The notes beneath the pieces are model-generated. The model was not told the DNA's origin and searched no databases. It saw nothing but the letters and a program-made list of their open reading frames with translations. From HGM13006 sp900757695 (lineage in GTDB: Bacteria > Bacillota > Clostridia > Oscillospirales > Oscillospiraceae), in the NCBI GenBank assembly GCA_959607825.1, contig CAUHNW010000016.1, positions 1 through 64,000 on the forward strand: a stretch of DNA of 64,000 nucleotides. Reading direction: 5' to 3'. A program made the position numbers and the translations under genes. Positions 25,077 to 34,154 of this stretch are shown piece by piece. Each line of letters opens with the position of its first letter. Within the stretch, counting starts at the first letter, position 1.

Positions 25077-25946
25077 ATGCCAAGCACCGAATTTCTCAAC
25101 CGTCCCGGCAGCGTCTGGGAACGCACAAGCTTTGAAGGAAAGCAATTTCCGCAAATTCGAGCAGAAATGGAACAACTGGCCATCGCCGGTCTCCGCAGCT
25201 ACGCCGATGTCAGCTGGGAGCCTGGAACCTGTGGGACCATCTCCGGCAAGTGGGTTCGCCCCAAGTCTCCCAGCGGAAGCCTGCTCTACTATATCCATGG
25301 CGGCGGCTTTACCCTGGGCTCCTCGGCCATTCCCCTGCCCTTCCTGCTGGAAATGAGCCATCGGCTGGGCATCACCTGCTTCTCGGCGGACTACCGGCTG
25401 GCCCCGGAGGATACCTTCCCCGCCGCGCCCAATGATGCCTTTGCGGGCTATAAGGGTCTTCTGGAGTTGGGCTATGCTCCGGAACGGATCGTGGTCTGCG
25501 GTGAATCGGCCGGCGCCACGCTGGCGCTGGATATACCCCTGATGGCAAAGGCCGCAGGACTGCCCCTCCCCGGTGCAGTTATCGCCATGTCCCCGGTGAC
25601 AGACGCCACTGCCGTAGAAGAGGGCACCGTGCTGGAGGGCCTCGACAGCTCTGACAAGGTGCTGGAGGTCTATGCCCCCGGCCATGACAAGACCGATCCG
25701 CTGATCTCCCCCGCTCTGGGTGATCTCACCGGCTTCCCGCCCACATTTTTGAGCGTTGGCGGCACCGAGATTCTTCTAAAGGATTCTCTGATTTTTGCTC
25801 GGAATGCAGCCAAATCCGGCTGCGATGTGCGGCTCCATGTGGGCAAGGACATGATCCACACCTACCCGCTGGATCTCTGGGATTATCCCGAAGCCATGAC
25901 CGCCTTTGAGGAAATGGAGCTGTTTCTGCGACAGCTGCACTTCTGA
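25077..25946 (+). CDS. alpha/beta-hydrolase, HSL-like esterase
   Basis: 289 aa. Hormone-sensitive-lipase-type carboxylesterase: oxyanion-hole HGGGF (~75), nucleophile elbow GESAG (~143), and C-terminal catalytic His in DMIHTYPL (~262). Cytoplasmic (no signal peptide). It hydrolyses short-chain or aromatic esters in this family; the substrate is unknown. The start at 25077 has AAAGGAG upstream. First gene of an apparent operon with the MFS transporter (60-nt gap), convergent with an OYE-type reductase. Confidence 0.88.
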   Translation: MPSTEFLNRPGSVWERTSFEGKQFPQIRAEMEQLAIAGLRSYADVSWEPGTCGTISGKWVRPKSPSGSLLYYIHGGGFTLGSSAIPLPFLLEMSHRLGITCFSADYRLAPEDTFPAAPNDAFAGYKGLLELGYAPERIVVCGESAGATLALDIPLMAKAAGLPLPGAVIAMSPVTDATAVEEGTVLEGLDSSDKVLEVYAPGHDKTDPLISPALGDLTGFPPTFLSVGGTEILLKDSLIFARNAAKSGCDVRLHVGKDMIHTYPLDLWDYPEAMTAFEEMELFLRQLHF

Positions 25947-26006
25947 TCATAGGGAATCTCCCGACGATCTGTTTGGAGTTTCAGACGAGAAAAGAGAAAG
26001 GATGAA

Positions 26007-27257
26007 ATGAACATGACCGAACAAAAGAAGCACCTGAGCTATACCTTCTACCGTATCTCCATCGCTCTCGCAGTATTCATTGCATTTTTCCTGCAAACCT
26101 TCCTGCTGGTAGACGGCACCAACATCTTCATGTCTCACTTTACCCAGTGGAACGCCCGGGAAGTCAGCCTTCCCATCACCATTGGCGGCTATATCGCCAT
26201 CGTCACCACCTTCCTGATTGGCTCCTGGCTGATCCGTCACAAAGGCCGTGGCATGATGCTGGCGCTGATCCTAGTCTCCGGTATTGCCACCGTGATGCTG
26301 GCCTTCTGTGAAAGCAGCTATCCTCTGTACTTTGCCGCTATCATTATCATCAACATTACGCTGGGCGCTCTGCTGGTATTGATGACTGCCATCATTACCA
26401 ACTGGTTTAATTCCACCCGCGGACGTATGCTGGGCTTTGTCACCATTGGTGCCCCCTTCTCCACCGCTGTCTGCGTACCTGTGATTCAGCGGCTTCTGAT
26501 GGCCGGTGTTGCATTCCAGTCCATCTTTCTGGTAATGGGTATCGTTATTGTGGTCTTTGGCGTACTTTCATTCCTGCTGGTTCCTTATCTTCCTGAGGAC
26601 GTGGGGTATCATGCGGACAACGCTGACACGCCTGCTGTCAATACCGATACCGGCGCTACGCATAACTGGAGCCTTGCACGGCTGATTCGCTGCAAGGAAG
26701 CATGGCTGATCATGCTGGCCTTCGGCCTGATGATGCTGGTAAGCAATTGCGTCATGCCCCTGCTGTTCCCCCACTTCCTTGAGGTCGGCGTTTCTCCTGA
26801 CATTGTTCTGAACCTGATGACCATTTCCGCTCTTGTGGGCATTCCCCTGAGCTATTTCTGGGGCTGGCTGGACGATAAGATCGGCACGAAAAAGGCCTGC
26901 TACACCTTGGCGCTTGGATTTACTCTCATGAGCGTCGGTATGGTCTTTGCAAAGTCCGGCAATGTTGTGATCGTTGCAATGGCTGTCATCGGCATCGCAG
27001 CTGTCGTTGGCGGCTCCCCCAACCTGAACCCCTCTATGATCGTCAATGTCTTTGGCGCCTCGGAGTACCTGAATATCAATCGCTATCTGAATATTGGCCA
27101 AAATATTCTCCGGCTGCTGGCGCTGGTGATGATGAGCACGATTCGTGATCTCACCGGCTCCTACACCCCCGGCTATGTGGTATGCGTATTGCTGTCCCTT
27201 GTAGCACTGCTGTGCTTTGTGGGAATTCGTCAGCGTTATACTGATGCAAAGAACTAA
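26007..27257 (+). CDS. MFS transporter (OFA/monocarboxylate-like)
   Basis: 416 aa with about twelve hydrophobic helices and a central cytoplasmic loop (~195-220). The general pattern is that of MFS carriers related to the oxalate/formate and monocarboxylate group; the loop 2-3 motif is weak. Likely imports or exchanges an organic anion handled by the adjacent esterase and the convergent reductase (context inference). AAAGGA precedes the ATG. Confidence 0.85.
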   Translation: MNMTEQKKHLSYTFYRISIALAVFIAFFLQTFLLVDGTNIFMSHFTQWNAREVSLPITIGGYIAIVTTFLIGSWLIRHKGRGMMLALILVSGIATVMLAFCESSYPLYFAAIIIINITLGALLVLMTAIITNWFNSTRGRMLGFVTIGAPFSTAVCVPVIQRLLMAGVAFQSIFLVMGIVIVVFGVLSFLLVPYLPEDVGYHADNADTPAVNTDTGATHNWSLARLIRCKEAWLIMLAFGLMMLVSNCVMPLLFPHFLEVGVSPDIVLNLMTISALVGIPLSYFWGWLDDKIGTKKACYTLALGFTLMSVGMVFAKSGNVVIVAMAVIGIAAVVGGSPNLNPSMIVNVFGASEYLNINRYLNIGQNILRLLALVMMSTIRDLTGSYTPGYVVCVLLSLVALLCFVGIRQRYTDAKN

Positions 27258-27277
27258 TTTGAGGTCGTAACCGTCAA

Positions 27278-27315
27278 AAAGGCCGCCGCAGGTCAACCCC
27301 TGCGGCGGCCTTTCT
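27278..27315. terminator. terminator between MFS and OYE-type genes
   Basis: Perfect 15-bp stem (27278-27292 / 27299-27313) with A/T flanks, between convergent genes. Confidence 0.88.
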
Positions 27316-27341
27316 ATATGCAATTCGTAGTTTTCGGGAAA

Positions 27342-29267
27342 TTACAGATCCATGGCCGCATGATAGCCATCGAAAATAGCGCCGTTGGTCTTCCCCACCT
27401 GATGGCAGTCACCGATAATCCGAATCACCGGCACATCCAGCGCCATCAGCTTGTCCACGGCAGCAGCACGCTGACCAAAGGCGTAGACCTTGCTCTCCGC
27501 CGGAATCATTACCCTGTTGCCGTCCTTGTCCTGGGTCTCAACGCCCGCATCCGTCACCGCCATGCAGCGGAGGCCGGTCTTTACATGGAGATTCTTCTGC
27601 TGGCCAAAGGACTGGAGCATGCCCACACGATGCATCCAGTTGGCATCCGGCGCAACACTGTCCTGCATTTCAATAATGGTCACATCTCTGCCGGTCTCCG
27701 CCAGGAACAGTGCTGTCTCGCAGCCCACCAGACCGCCGCCCATCACCGCAACGGTTTTGCCCAGCGCATCAAGGTTCGTATAGGCAGTGGTGGCATGCTG
27801 TGCCGTTTCAATACCCGGCAGTGGGAATACCACAGGCGTGGAGCCCAGTGCAAGGAACAGTGCATCCGGCTGGATCTCCGCCACCAGTTCAGGCGTCACC
27901 TCTGTATTTAATCGAACCTCTACATCCGAATGCTCCACCCGATAAATCAGATGATCCTTCAGACGCTTGAGGTCTGCTTTCAGGCTGTCATAGTCCGTAA
28001 ACCTCAGAAGTCCGCCCAAGCTGTCCGACTGCTCCGCCAGAATGACCTTATGTCCTCTGGCCGCTGCCGTAGCTGCCGCCTCCAAGCCGCCGGGGCCGCC
28101 GCCTGCAATCAGCACCGTCTTTCTTCTCTTCGGTGCCGCTGCCTCCTGTGCATTCAGCCGTGCTTCATGTCCGGTTCTGGGATTGACAGCGCAGGCAAAC
28201 CTTGTTTTTGTCTGCATACCGGTCAGGCAGTCGAGACACCGAAGGCAGGGGCGAATATCTTCATCATGACCCTCTCTGGCCTTCTGGGGCAGGAACGGAT
28301 CGGCAATCAGGCTGCGCACCATGGCAACCGCATCGGCCTTCCCTTCTTCCAGCACCTTCTCTGCCTCGGCAGGCGTTACAACAGACCCCACCGTCACCAC
28401 GGGACACTTGGTCACATGCTTTTTGACCTCCGCAGCATATTTCACATTTGGCATATGCGGCAGGAACATGGTAGGATGGGTCTTTACCGCAAAGTTGGGG
28501 TCTGTGTCGAGACCGGCGGACACATGGATCAGCTCCACCTTGTCCTCGATCATCAGGCAGAACTGTACCAGCTCATCCATGCCAAGTCCACCCTCGGCAA
28601 GCTCCGGCCCAATGCGGTATTCTATGGGCACCTTGGGTCCAACGGCCTTCCGCACCGCATCAATGACCATCAGTGGGAATTTTGCACGATTTTCAAGGCT
28701 GCCGCCGAACTCATCGGTACGGGTATTAAACTTGGGAGAGAGCATCTGATCCAGCAGCCAGCCGTGGGCGCCGTGGAGCATCACCATCTGGAAGCCCGCC
28801 TGCACAGCCACCTTTGCCGCTTCGCCATAGGCCTTTGCGATCTCTTCTAAATCTTCTTTGGCAGCACCCTTGACATGGGTGCCATTGAGCTTCACCTCAT
28901 CAATGGGCCCAACCGTCTGAAATCCGGTGACTGCGGTATTGGAGATTCGTCCGCCGTGGTTGAGCTCAATGGAGGCAACCGCACCATGCTGTGTAATGGC
29001 ACGGGCCACCTCCGACCATTTCTGTACCGTCTTCTGACTGAGAATGGGATGCCGGGGGGTGGTAAAGCCCCGTTCCTCCACAGGCGTGTCGCCTACGGTA
29101 ACCTGCGCCACGCCGCCTTTGGCCTTTTCCTCATAATAGCCCACCATATAGTCCGTGGGGCTTCCGTCAGGATTTAGTGCACACATCATATTGGGGCCGG
29201 ACAGCAGCCGATTTCGGAAGGTAAGTGTCCCCACCTGCATGGGCGCAAACAGCTTTGGATATTTCAT
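27342..29267 (-). CDS. NADH:flavin oxidoreductase, OYE / 2,4-dienoyl-CoA reductase / enoate reductase type
   Basis: 641 aa. FMN TIM barrel (~1-330), a [4Fe-4S] site (C-x2-C-x2-C at ~341 plus a fourth Cys in FACAVNP), then FAD/NAD(P)-binding domains (AGGGPGGLEAAATAAARG at ~390; VMGGGLVGCETALFLAE at ~510). This three-cofactor layout is shared by 2,4-dienoyl-CoA reductase, BaiCD/BaiH-type steroid and cinnamate/enoate reductases. It should reduce an activated C=C bond using NAD(P)H in the cytoplasm; the exact substrate is open. AGGAGG is ideally placed. Flanked by LysR regulator 2, which may control it. Confidence 0.92.
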   Translation of the reverse strand: MKYPKLFAPMQVGTLTFRNRLLSGPNMMCALNPDGSPTDYMVGYYEEKAKGGVAQVTVGDTPVEERGFTTPRHPILSQKTVQKWSEVARAITQHGAVASIELNHGGRISNTAVTGFQTVGPIDEVKLNGTHVKGAAKEDLEEIAKAYGEAAKVAVQAGFQMVMLHGAHGWLLDQMLSPKFNTRTDEFGGSLENRAKFPLMVIDAVRKAVGPKVPIEYRIGPELAEGGLGMDELVQFCLMIEDKVELIHVSAGLDTDPNFAVKTHPTMFLPHMPNVKYAAEVKKHVTKCPVVTVGSVVTPAEAEKVLEEGKADAVAMVRSLIADPFLPQKAREGHDEDIRPCLRCLDCLTGMQTKTRFACAVNPRTGHEARLNAQEAAAPKRRKTVLIAGGGPGGLEAAATAAARGHKVILAEQSDSLGGLLRFTDYDSLKADLKRLKDHLIYRVEHSDVEVRLNTEVTPELVAEIQPDALFLALGSTPVVFPLPGIETAQHATTAYTNLDALGKTVAVMGGGLVGCETALFLAETGRDVTIIEMQDSVAPDANWMHRVGMLQSFGQQKNLHVKTGLRCMAVTDAGVETQDKDGNRVMIPAESKVYAFGQRAAAVDKLMALDVPVIRIIGDCHQVGKTNGAIFDGYHAAMDL

Positions 29268-29311
29268 TTTGAAAACCTCCTAAACGCTTTGATATTCATA
29301 TTCTTTCCTAC

Positions 29312-29340
29312 ATTGTACGCAATCCGGAGCATTCTGTAAA
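29312..29340 (-). promoter_or_regulatory. promoter of the OYE-type reductase gene
   Basis: Minus strand: TTTACA (29335-29340), 17-nt spacer, TACAAT (29312-29317). The 13 nt beginning TTTACAGAATGCT recur with one change at the solute-binding-protein promoter (30371). Confidence 0.75.
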
Positions 29341-29366
29341 ATGCAAAGTGAAGGGGTGTGGCATAA

Positions 29367-30314
29367 TCAATTTGTAATGCTGCGAACCGGCAGCATTTCA
29401 AATCCCCGAAGCGGCGCCAGCGATGCGTAGTACTGCCGCACCGCCGCCAGAGATGCAATTGCCGTAGGCGTCAGATACCCATCCTTTAGTTTGCTGAGGC
29501 CGATGACTCTGGCACAGCCGGGGCCATCGAGCTCTAAAAACCGAAGCTCCTGCCCTAAAAGGTCCAGTGCATGATTCTGTCTGGGGTCCTGCTGCGTTAC
29601 CGGAACCAGCATCACGCCCACGTTTTTTGCCACCAGATCATAGGCAAAATCCGTCTCATCCCCAAGGAAGCAGATCTTCGGCTCAAACCCAGCCCGGCAG
29701 CAGAACCCCCGCAGCAGCTCTGTAAAGCCGGAGCTGCCATTATTAAAGACAAAACGTTCCCCCGCCAGTTCTTTCAGCTGCACCTGCCGCTGCTGCGCCA
29801 GTGGATGCCGGGACGACACCGCCAGACAGTAACACTCTCGAAACATGGGGTGCCACTCGATTCGTGGATTTCCCTCCGGCTCCGGGCACAGGGCAAAATC
29901 TGCCCCGTGGGTCTCCAGCTCATGCATGGTGTCTCTGGGCCCTGCCAGCTGGTGAAAGATCTGCATATCCGGGTGCCGGGGCAAGTAGCTCCGCATAAAA
30001 CCGGTGAGCAGCTCCAGCGTAGGGGCCATGATCTTAACGCTGCCCTTTTCCACGCTGCTGTTGTCCGCCGCCTCCCGAAGCGCATCATCGTACTCTGCCA
30101 AGATCTGCTCCACCCGCTGCAAAAAGGCCCGTCCCGTATGATTCAGACGGATGCTGTTTGCCCCACGTTCAAAAAGCTGGGCTCCCACCTCCTGCTCTAC
30201 ACGGCTGATGGCCCGGCTCAGAGCCGGCTGGGTGATATGCAGTTCCGCCGCCGCCTGTGAAATATGCTCCATTTTCGCCACCGTGCGGAAATATGTAAGA
30301 TAACTCAGTTCCAT
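29367..30314 (-). CDS. LysR-family regulator 2
   Basis: 315 aa. Winged HTH at ~1-60 (SYLTYFRTVAKMEHISQAAAELHITQPALSRAISRVEQEVG) and effector-binding domain (~90-300). The start at 30314 follows AAAAGGAG; the longer frame from 30338 lacks one. It is divergent from solute-binding protein 1 and lies directly upstream of the OYE-type gene on the same strand, so it is well placed to control both. Confidence 0.92.
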   Translation of the reverse strand: MELSYLTYFRTVAKMEHISQAAAELHITQPALSRAISRVEQEVGAQLFERGANSIRLNHTGRAFLQRVEQILAEYDDALREAADNSSVEKGSVKIMAPTLELLTGFMRSYLPRHPDMQIFHQLAGPRDTMHELETHGADFALCPEPEGNPRIEWHPMFRECYCLAVSSRHPLAQQRQVQLKELAGERFVFNNGSSGFTELLRGFCCRAGFEPKICFLGDETDFAYDLVAKNVGVMLVPVTQQDPRQNHALDLLGQELRFLELDGPGCARVIGLSKLKDGYLTPTAIASLAAVRQYYASLAPLRGFEMLPVRSITN

Positions 30315-30348
30315 GAAGCTGCTCCTTTTAGCATACATTATTTTTGAT

Positions 30349-30399
30349 ACTAATATGATAGTTATAGCAATTTACAGAATACTATTTTGTGATTATAAT
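30349..30399 (+). promoter_or_regulatory. promoter and LysR dyad upstream of solute-binding protein 1
   Basis: TTTACA (30371-30376), 17-nt spacer, TATAAT (30394-30399). Upstream lies ACTA-N6-TAGT (30349-30362), a possible LysR half-site pair. Confidence 0.7.
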
Positions 30400-30459
30400 A
30401 CAATTGTCGTGGAAAAGCCATACGCTTTTTCCACAAATCCATGAAAGAAGGAAAGATGA

Positions 30460-32193
30460 ATGAAAAAATTTCTCTCGTTGCTGCTGTCATTGACCATGAT
30501 GCTCTGTGCATTCTCCGGCTGCGGCAACAATGCGGCGTCTTCCGCTGCACCAGGCTCTGACAGCACTCCGGCAGATGCACCTTCTGAGACTACCGCAGAA
30601 GCCACTCCTGCTGCCGCTCCTGCCGATGCCGAAGCGGACAGCGCAGTGGAGCCTGACTCCATGGCAGAGCCCGCCGATGGTGAAGAGGGCTGGTCTTATA
30701 CCCCCATCTCCTACCCGCTGGCCGACACCCCCGCTACGCTGGACTACTGGATCACATGGGAGCTGTCCGCCGACACCATGTACAACGATGTCAGCGAGCA
30801 TATCGCCCTGAAGGAGCTGGAAGAAGCCACCGGCGTTCACCTGAATCTGCTGGCACAATCTCAGGCCGCCGGTCAGACCAATACAAACCTGATGATCGCC
30901 TCCGGCGACTATGCGGATATGATCGGTATGTTCTCCTATGCCACCGGCATGGACGCCGCCATTGATGACGATGTGGTGGTAGATCTCAAGGATATGATCC
31001 CTGAGTATTCCCCCGACTACTACCAGTATTTGATTGCGGATGACAACAAACTCTGGAAGAGCGTTCAGACCGATGAAGGTCACATTGGTGCTTATGTCAC
31101 CGTAGGTACCACGCCCAAGGTTGTCGATGGCACCATGACCTTCCAGTTCATGCTGGATGAGCTGGGCGTCAAGAAGGAAGATCTCCGCACGGTGGATCAG
31201 TACGAGGATTACCTCACTGCCGCCAAGAATAAATACGGCATGGCTGCTCCCCTGTATCTCCCCGGTGACTTTATGCTCGACGGCGATACGCTGGCCAACA
31301 CCTATGGTGTTGCCCTGAAGGTAGACGCCATCACCGGTGACCTTCCCTGGATCGTAGAAGACGGTCAGGTAAAGTTCGGCTATCTGGAAGACGGTTTTAC
31401 CGAATACGTCACCCTGCTCCATGACTGGTATGAAAAGGGGCTCATCGACTCCGATACCGCTTCCCATCCCACGGAGTACCGGGACGAGGATCTGATCGGA
31501 CTGGTGGCCAACAAGCAGGTCGCTGTGTTCCACCGTGGTGATGGCCTTGTGGATATGCTCTCCGGCATTTCCGGCGAGCAGGTCATGCCCATCTACTTCC
31601 CCACGGTCAACGCAGATGACACCCTGCATGTGGGCGGCGGCGTGGACACCGTTTCCGGTGAGACCGGCACCGTCATTACCACCGGCTGTGAAAATCTGGA
31701 GCTGGCCATGCAGTTCATGAATTACTGCTACACCGATGACTGGGTACTGCCCAGCAACTACGGTGTAGAGGGCGAGACCTATGATATGGTAGACGGCAAG
31801 CCTCAGTTTGAGGAATGGACCTATACCACCGAAGGCCGCACCTTCAGCTCCGTGCTGATGGACTACACCTTCCTGGCCATGGTGGACGCCAATGTTGAGA
31901 CCCCCGGCCGCTCCGAAGCCGCCCTGTCCTGCGAGGACACCTGGAACGACAACATCGATAACCAGAATGACTATCCTGTAGGTGCCGCCCTGACCATCGA
32001 AGAGGGCGACCAGTATAGCCGTCATGCAGGCGATCTGGTCACGTTGGTGAAGCAGTACACCGCAAAATTCATCACCGGTGACGAACCCCTGTCTGGCATT
32101 CCCGAATTCCAGCAGAAGCTCATTGACACCGGCGTTCAGGACTGCATTGACGCAAAGCAGTCCGCCTATGAGCGCTACATGTCCAGAGGCTGA
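30460..32193 (+). CDS. extracellular solute-binding lipoprotein 1 (orphan)
   Basis: 577 aa. Lipoprotein signal peptide with lipobox LCAFSGC, an Ala/Ser/Glu/Pro-rich tether (~25-75), then a two-lobed family-1-like binding fold (e.g. LDYWITWELSAD, HIALKELEEATGVHLNLLA, MIASGDYADMIGM). Such proteins (LplA-like) usually deliver oligosaccharides to ABC permeases, but no permease or ATPase gene is near. It is instead followed by beta-helix protein 2 after 73 nt, probably as an operon. It may serve a distant permease or act as a receptor. Confidence 0.88.
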   Translation: MKKFLSLLLSLTMMLCAFSGCGNNAASSAAPGSDSTPADAPSETTAEATPAAAPADAEADSAVEPDSMAEPADGEEGWSYTPISYPLADTPATLDYWITWELSADTMYNDVSEHIALKELEEATGVHLNLLAQSQAAGQTNTNLMIASGDYADMIGMFSYATGMDAAIDDDVVVDLKDMIPEYSPDYYQYLIADDNKLWKSVQTDEGHIGAYVTVGTTPKVVDGTMTFQFMLDELGVKKEDLRTVDQYEDYLTAAKNKYGMAAPLYLPGDFMLDGDTLANTYGVALKVDAITGDLPWIVEDGQVKFGYLEDGFTEYVTLLHDWYEKGLIDSDTASHPTEYRDEDLIGLVANKQVAVFHRGDGLVDMLSGISGEQVMPIYFPTVNADDTLHVGGGVDTVSGETGTVITTGCENLELAMQFMNYCYTDDWVLPSNYGVEGETYDMVDGKPQFEEWTYTTEGRTFSSVLMDYTFLAMVDANVETPGRSEAALSCEDTWNDNIDNQNDYPVGAALTIEEGDQYSRHAGDLVTLVKQYTAKFITGDEPLSGIPEFQQKLIDTGVQDCIDAKQSAYERYMSRG

Positions 32194-32266
32194 TCCCATT
32201 ATAAATTCCCACCCCTGTCCCGTTCTGCGGGCCGGGGGCGGAAGCAAATACACAGGAGGTAATCCA

Positions 32267-34090
32267 ATGCTCGAAACAAAAACCGTTACCGGCACATGGC
32301 TGGTAGAAGAAACCACTCATCTCTATGATCTTACAATTGCCGAGGGTGCAGCGCTGAAAGCACCGGAAGGTAAATTTATCGCCATGACCGTAGATGGAAT
32401 CGGCTGCGACCCCAAGCCCGGCCGCTATCATGGAGATATTATCCTCACCGTAGCGGAAACCTATCACATGGCCCCCCATGCGCTGATGCGTCTGAACAAC
32501 ATCTCCCGGGAATTTACCGATGCCGTTGTCATCGAAAGCGGCAAGGTCATTGCAGAAAAAGGCGTTCCTGCACTGATTCAGGAAGGTACCGTCACCGGTG
32601 AAAAGGCAGAGGGCGTCTACATAAGCTCCACTGCCGAGAGCTTTAACGGCATTCTCGTCACCGGTGACCAGCCCTATCTGGTCAAGGACTGCAAAATGGA
32701 GCTGGACGGCTTTGGTGCCAACGACTTTATGGGCGTAGGCTCCGCAGTTGCCGCCATCGACACTGCCGATGTGACCATTGACGGCTGCGATTTCACCGTA
32801 AACGGCGTGACCCGCTGTGCCGTTCATGTGGGCGGTGACAGCCATGTGACGGTAAAGAATTCCCGGATCCAGAACACCAGCCCCGATTCCGACTGGCTGG
32901 GCGATTTCAGCTGGGCCTGCGGCTTCCTTGGAACAAACCGTCTCTGCCAGCTCTGCGACAACGGCACCGTTGTATATGACAACTGCGATCTCATCAGCAA
33001 CGGCTGGGGCATTTTGTCCATTGACGGTACTGACAAATATAACGATATGCTGGTAAAGAACTCCCGTCTGACCCTCTCCGGCCCCAGAAGCCACGGCTAT
33101 GGTGCCTTCTGCATTGGCGGCAACCACGTACGCTTTGAGGGCTGTGATGTGAATGTCACCGGCTATCCCCTGATGCTCCGTGGCATGATGGACAAGGGTC
33201 GTGCAGAGATCGTGGACTCCAAGATCCGTGGCCGCCGGTTTGGCCTTCTCGCCATGGGCGATACCCACAGCGTCTTGACCCTTGCAGGCAGTGACTTTGA
33301 AACGGACAAGTCCACCATGGTCTTTAAGGGCTCCGCCACCACCGTGAACATCACCGAAACGGCTATGCGCCCCGGCAACGGCGTGATCCTTCAGCTCATG
33401 GACAACGATGAGAGCGGCATGACCGGTCAGGACTTTAAGATCCCCGTGGGTGAGGCGGACAAGGCCATCGAGGGCCGTGACCTCACCACCGCAGGCGAGG
33501 ACGATATCAATATGACCCTTACCGCCTGCCGTCTCACCGGTGATTTCTTCAACTCCACCACCAATATTCAGGCCAACAAGCGCTCCACCCAGGGCGGCTT
33601 CGGCAAGTTCCACGACACCCTCATCGGTACCGGTCAGGGCCACAACGAGCCCACCAAGGACGGTAAAATCGCCGATGGCCCCGATGCTCCCAAACCCGAT
33701 GAGGATAAGCCCAAGATGGTAATGAAGGACCTGGACACGCCCAAAAATCTGGGTCTTACACTGGTGGACACCACCATCACCGGTGTCATCAGCTCCGCCA
33801 CTCAGCACTATCGTGAGGGCCTCACTCTGATTGACGAGTCCAACCGCCGTGAGATGTCCAACATCACGCAGAAGGCCGCACCCACCGTCAACAACGGTGT
33901 CATCGTCTCGCTGGATCGTACCAGCCGCTGGATCGTCACCGGCACCAGCTATATCACCGCACTGGAGCTTGCTCCCGGCGCTGTGGTAGACGCCCCGGAG
34001 GGCAAGACACTGAAGGTAACACTGGACGGCAAGGCCATTGATCTGGCCCCCGGCCGCTTTGCCGGCAAGCTGGTTCTTACCGCAGAATAA
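32267..34090 (+). CDS. right-handed beta-helix protein with duplicated end modules (beta-helix protein 2)
   Basis: 607 aa, no signal peptide or membrane span. N-terminal module (~5-65) and C-terminal module (~548-607) are homologous: both contain APEGK followed by a VDG/LDGK turn, PGR, and a closing ILT/VLTAE strand. Between them are beta-solenoid repeats (VTIDGCDF, VTVKNSRI, VVYDNCDL, MLVKNSRL, VRFEGCDV, AEIVDSKI, LTLAGSDF, MTLTACRL, LTLVDTTI). Paralogous to the protein at 12344. AGGAGGT precedes the ATG. Probably cotranscribed with solute-binding protein 1. Function unknown; a cytoplasmic scaffold or polysaccharide-binding role is speculative. Confidence 0.82.
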   Translation: MLETKTVTGTWLVEETTHLYDLTIAEGAALKAPEGKFIAMTVDGIGCDPKPGRYHGDIILTVAETYHMAPHALMRLNNISREFTDAVVIESGKVIAEKGVPALIQEGTVTGEKAEGVYISSTAESFNGILVTGDQPYLVKDCKMELDGFGANDFMGVGSAVAAIDTADVTIDGCDFTVNGVTRCAVHVGGDSHVTVKNSRIQNTSPDSDWLGDFSWACGFLGTNRLCQLCDNGTVVYDNCDLISNGWGILSIDGTDKYNDMLVKNSRLTLSGPRSHGYGAFCIGGNHVRFEGCDVNVTGYPLMLRGMMDKGRAEIVDSKIRGRRFGLLAMGDTHSVLTLAGSDFETDKSTMVFKGSATTVNITETAMRPGNGVILQLMDNDESGMTGQDFKIPVGEADKAIEGRDLTTAGEDDINMTLTACRLTGDFFNSTTNIQANKRSTQGGFGKFHDTLIGTGQGHNEPTKDGKIADGPDAPKPDEDKPKMVMKDLDTPKNLGLTLVDTTITGVISSATQHYREGLTLIDESNRREMSNITQKAAPTVNNGVIVSLDRTSRWIVTGTSYITALELAPGAVVDAPEGKTLKVTLDGKAIDLAPGRFAGKLVLTAE

Positions 34091-34111
34091 TACGAAAAGA
34101 AGCAATTTAAC

Positions 34112-34148
34112 GCCCGCCGCAGAGCTACTTCTGCGGCGGGCTATTTTT
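34112..34148 (+). terminator. terminator after beta-helix protein 2
   Basis: 11-bp stem (34112-34122 / 34131-34141), then TATTTTT. Confidence 0.85.
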
Positions 34149-34154
34149 CCCCGT

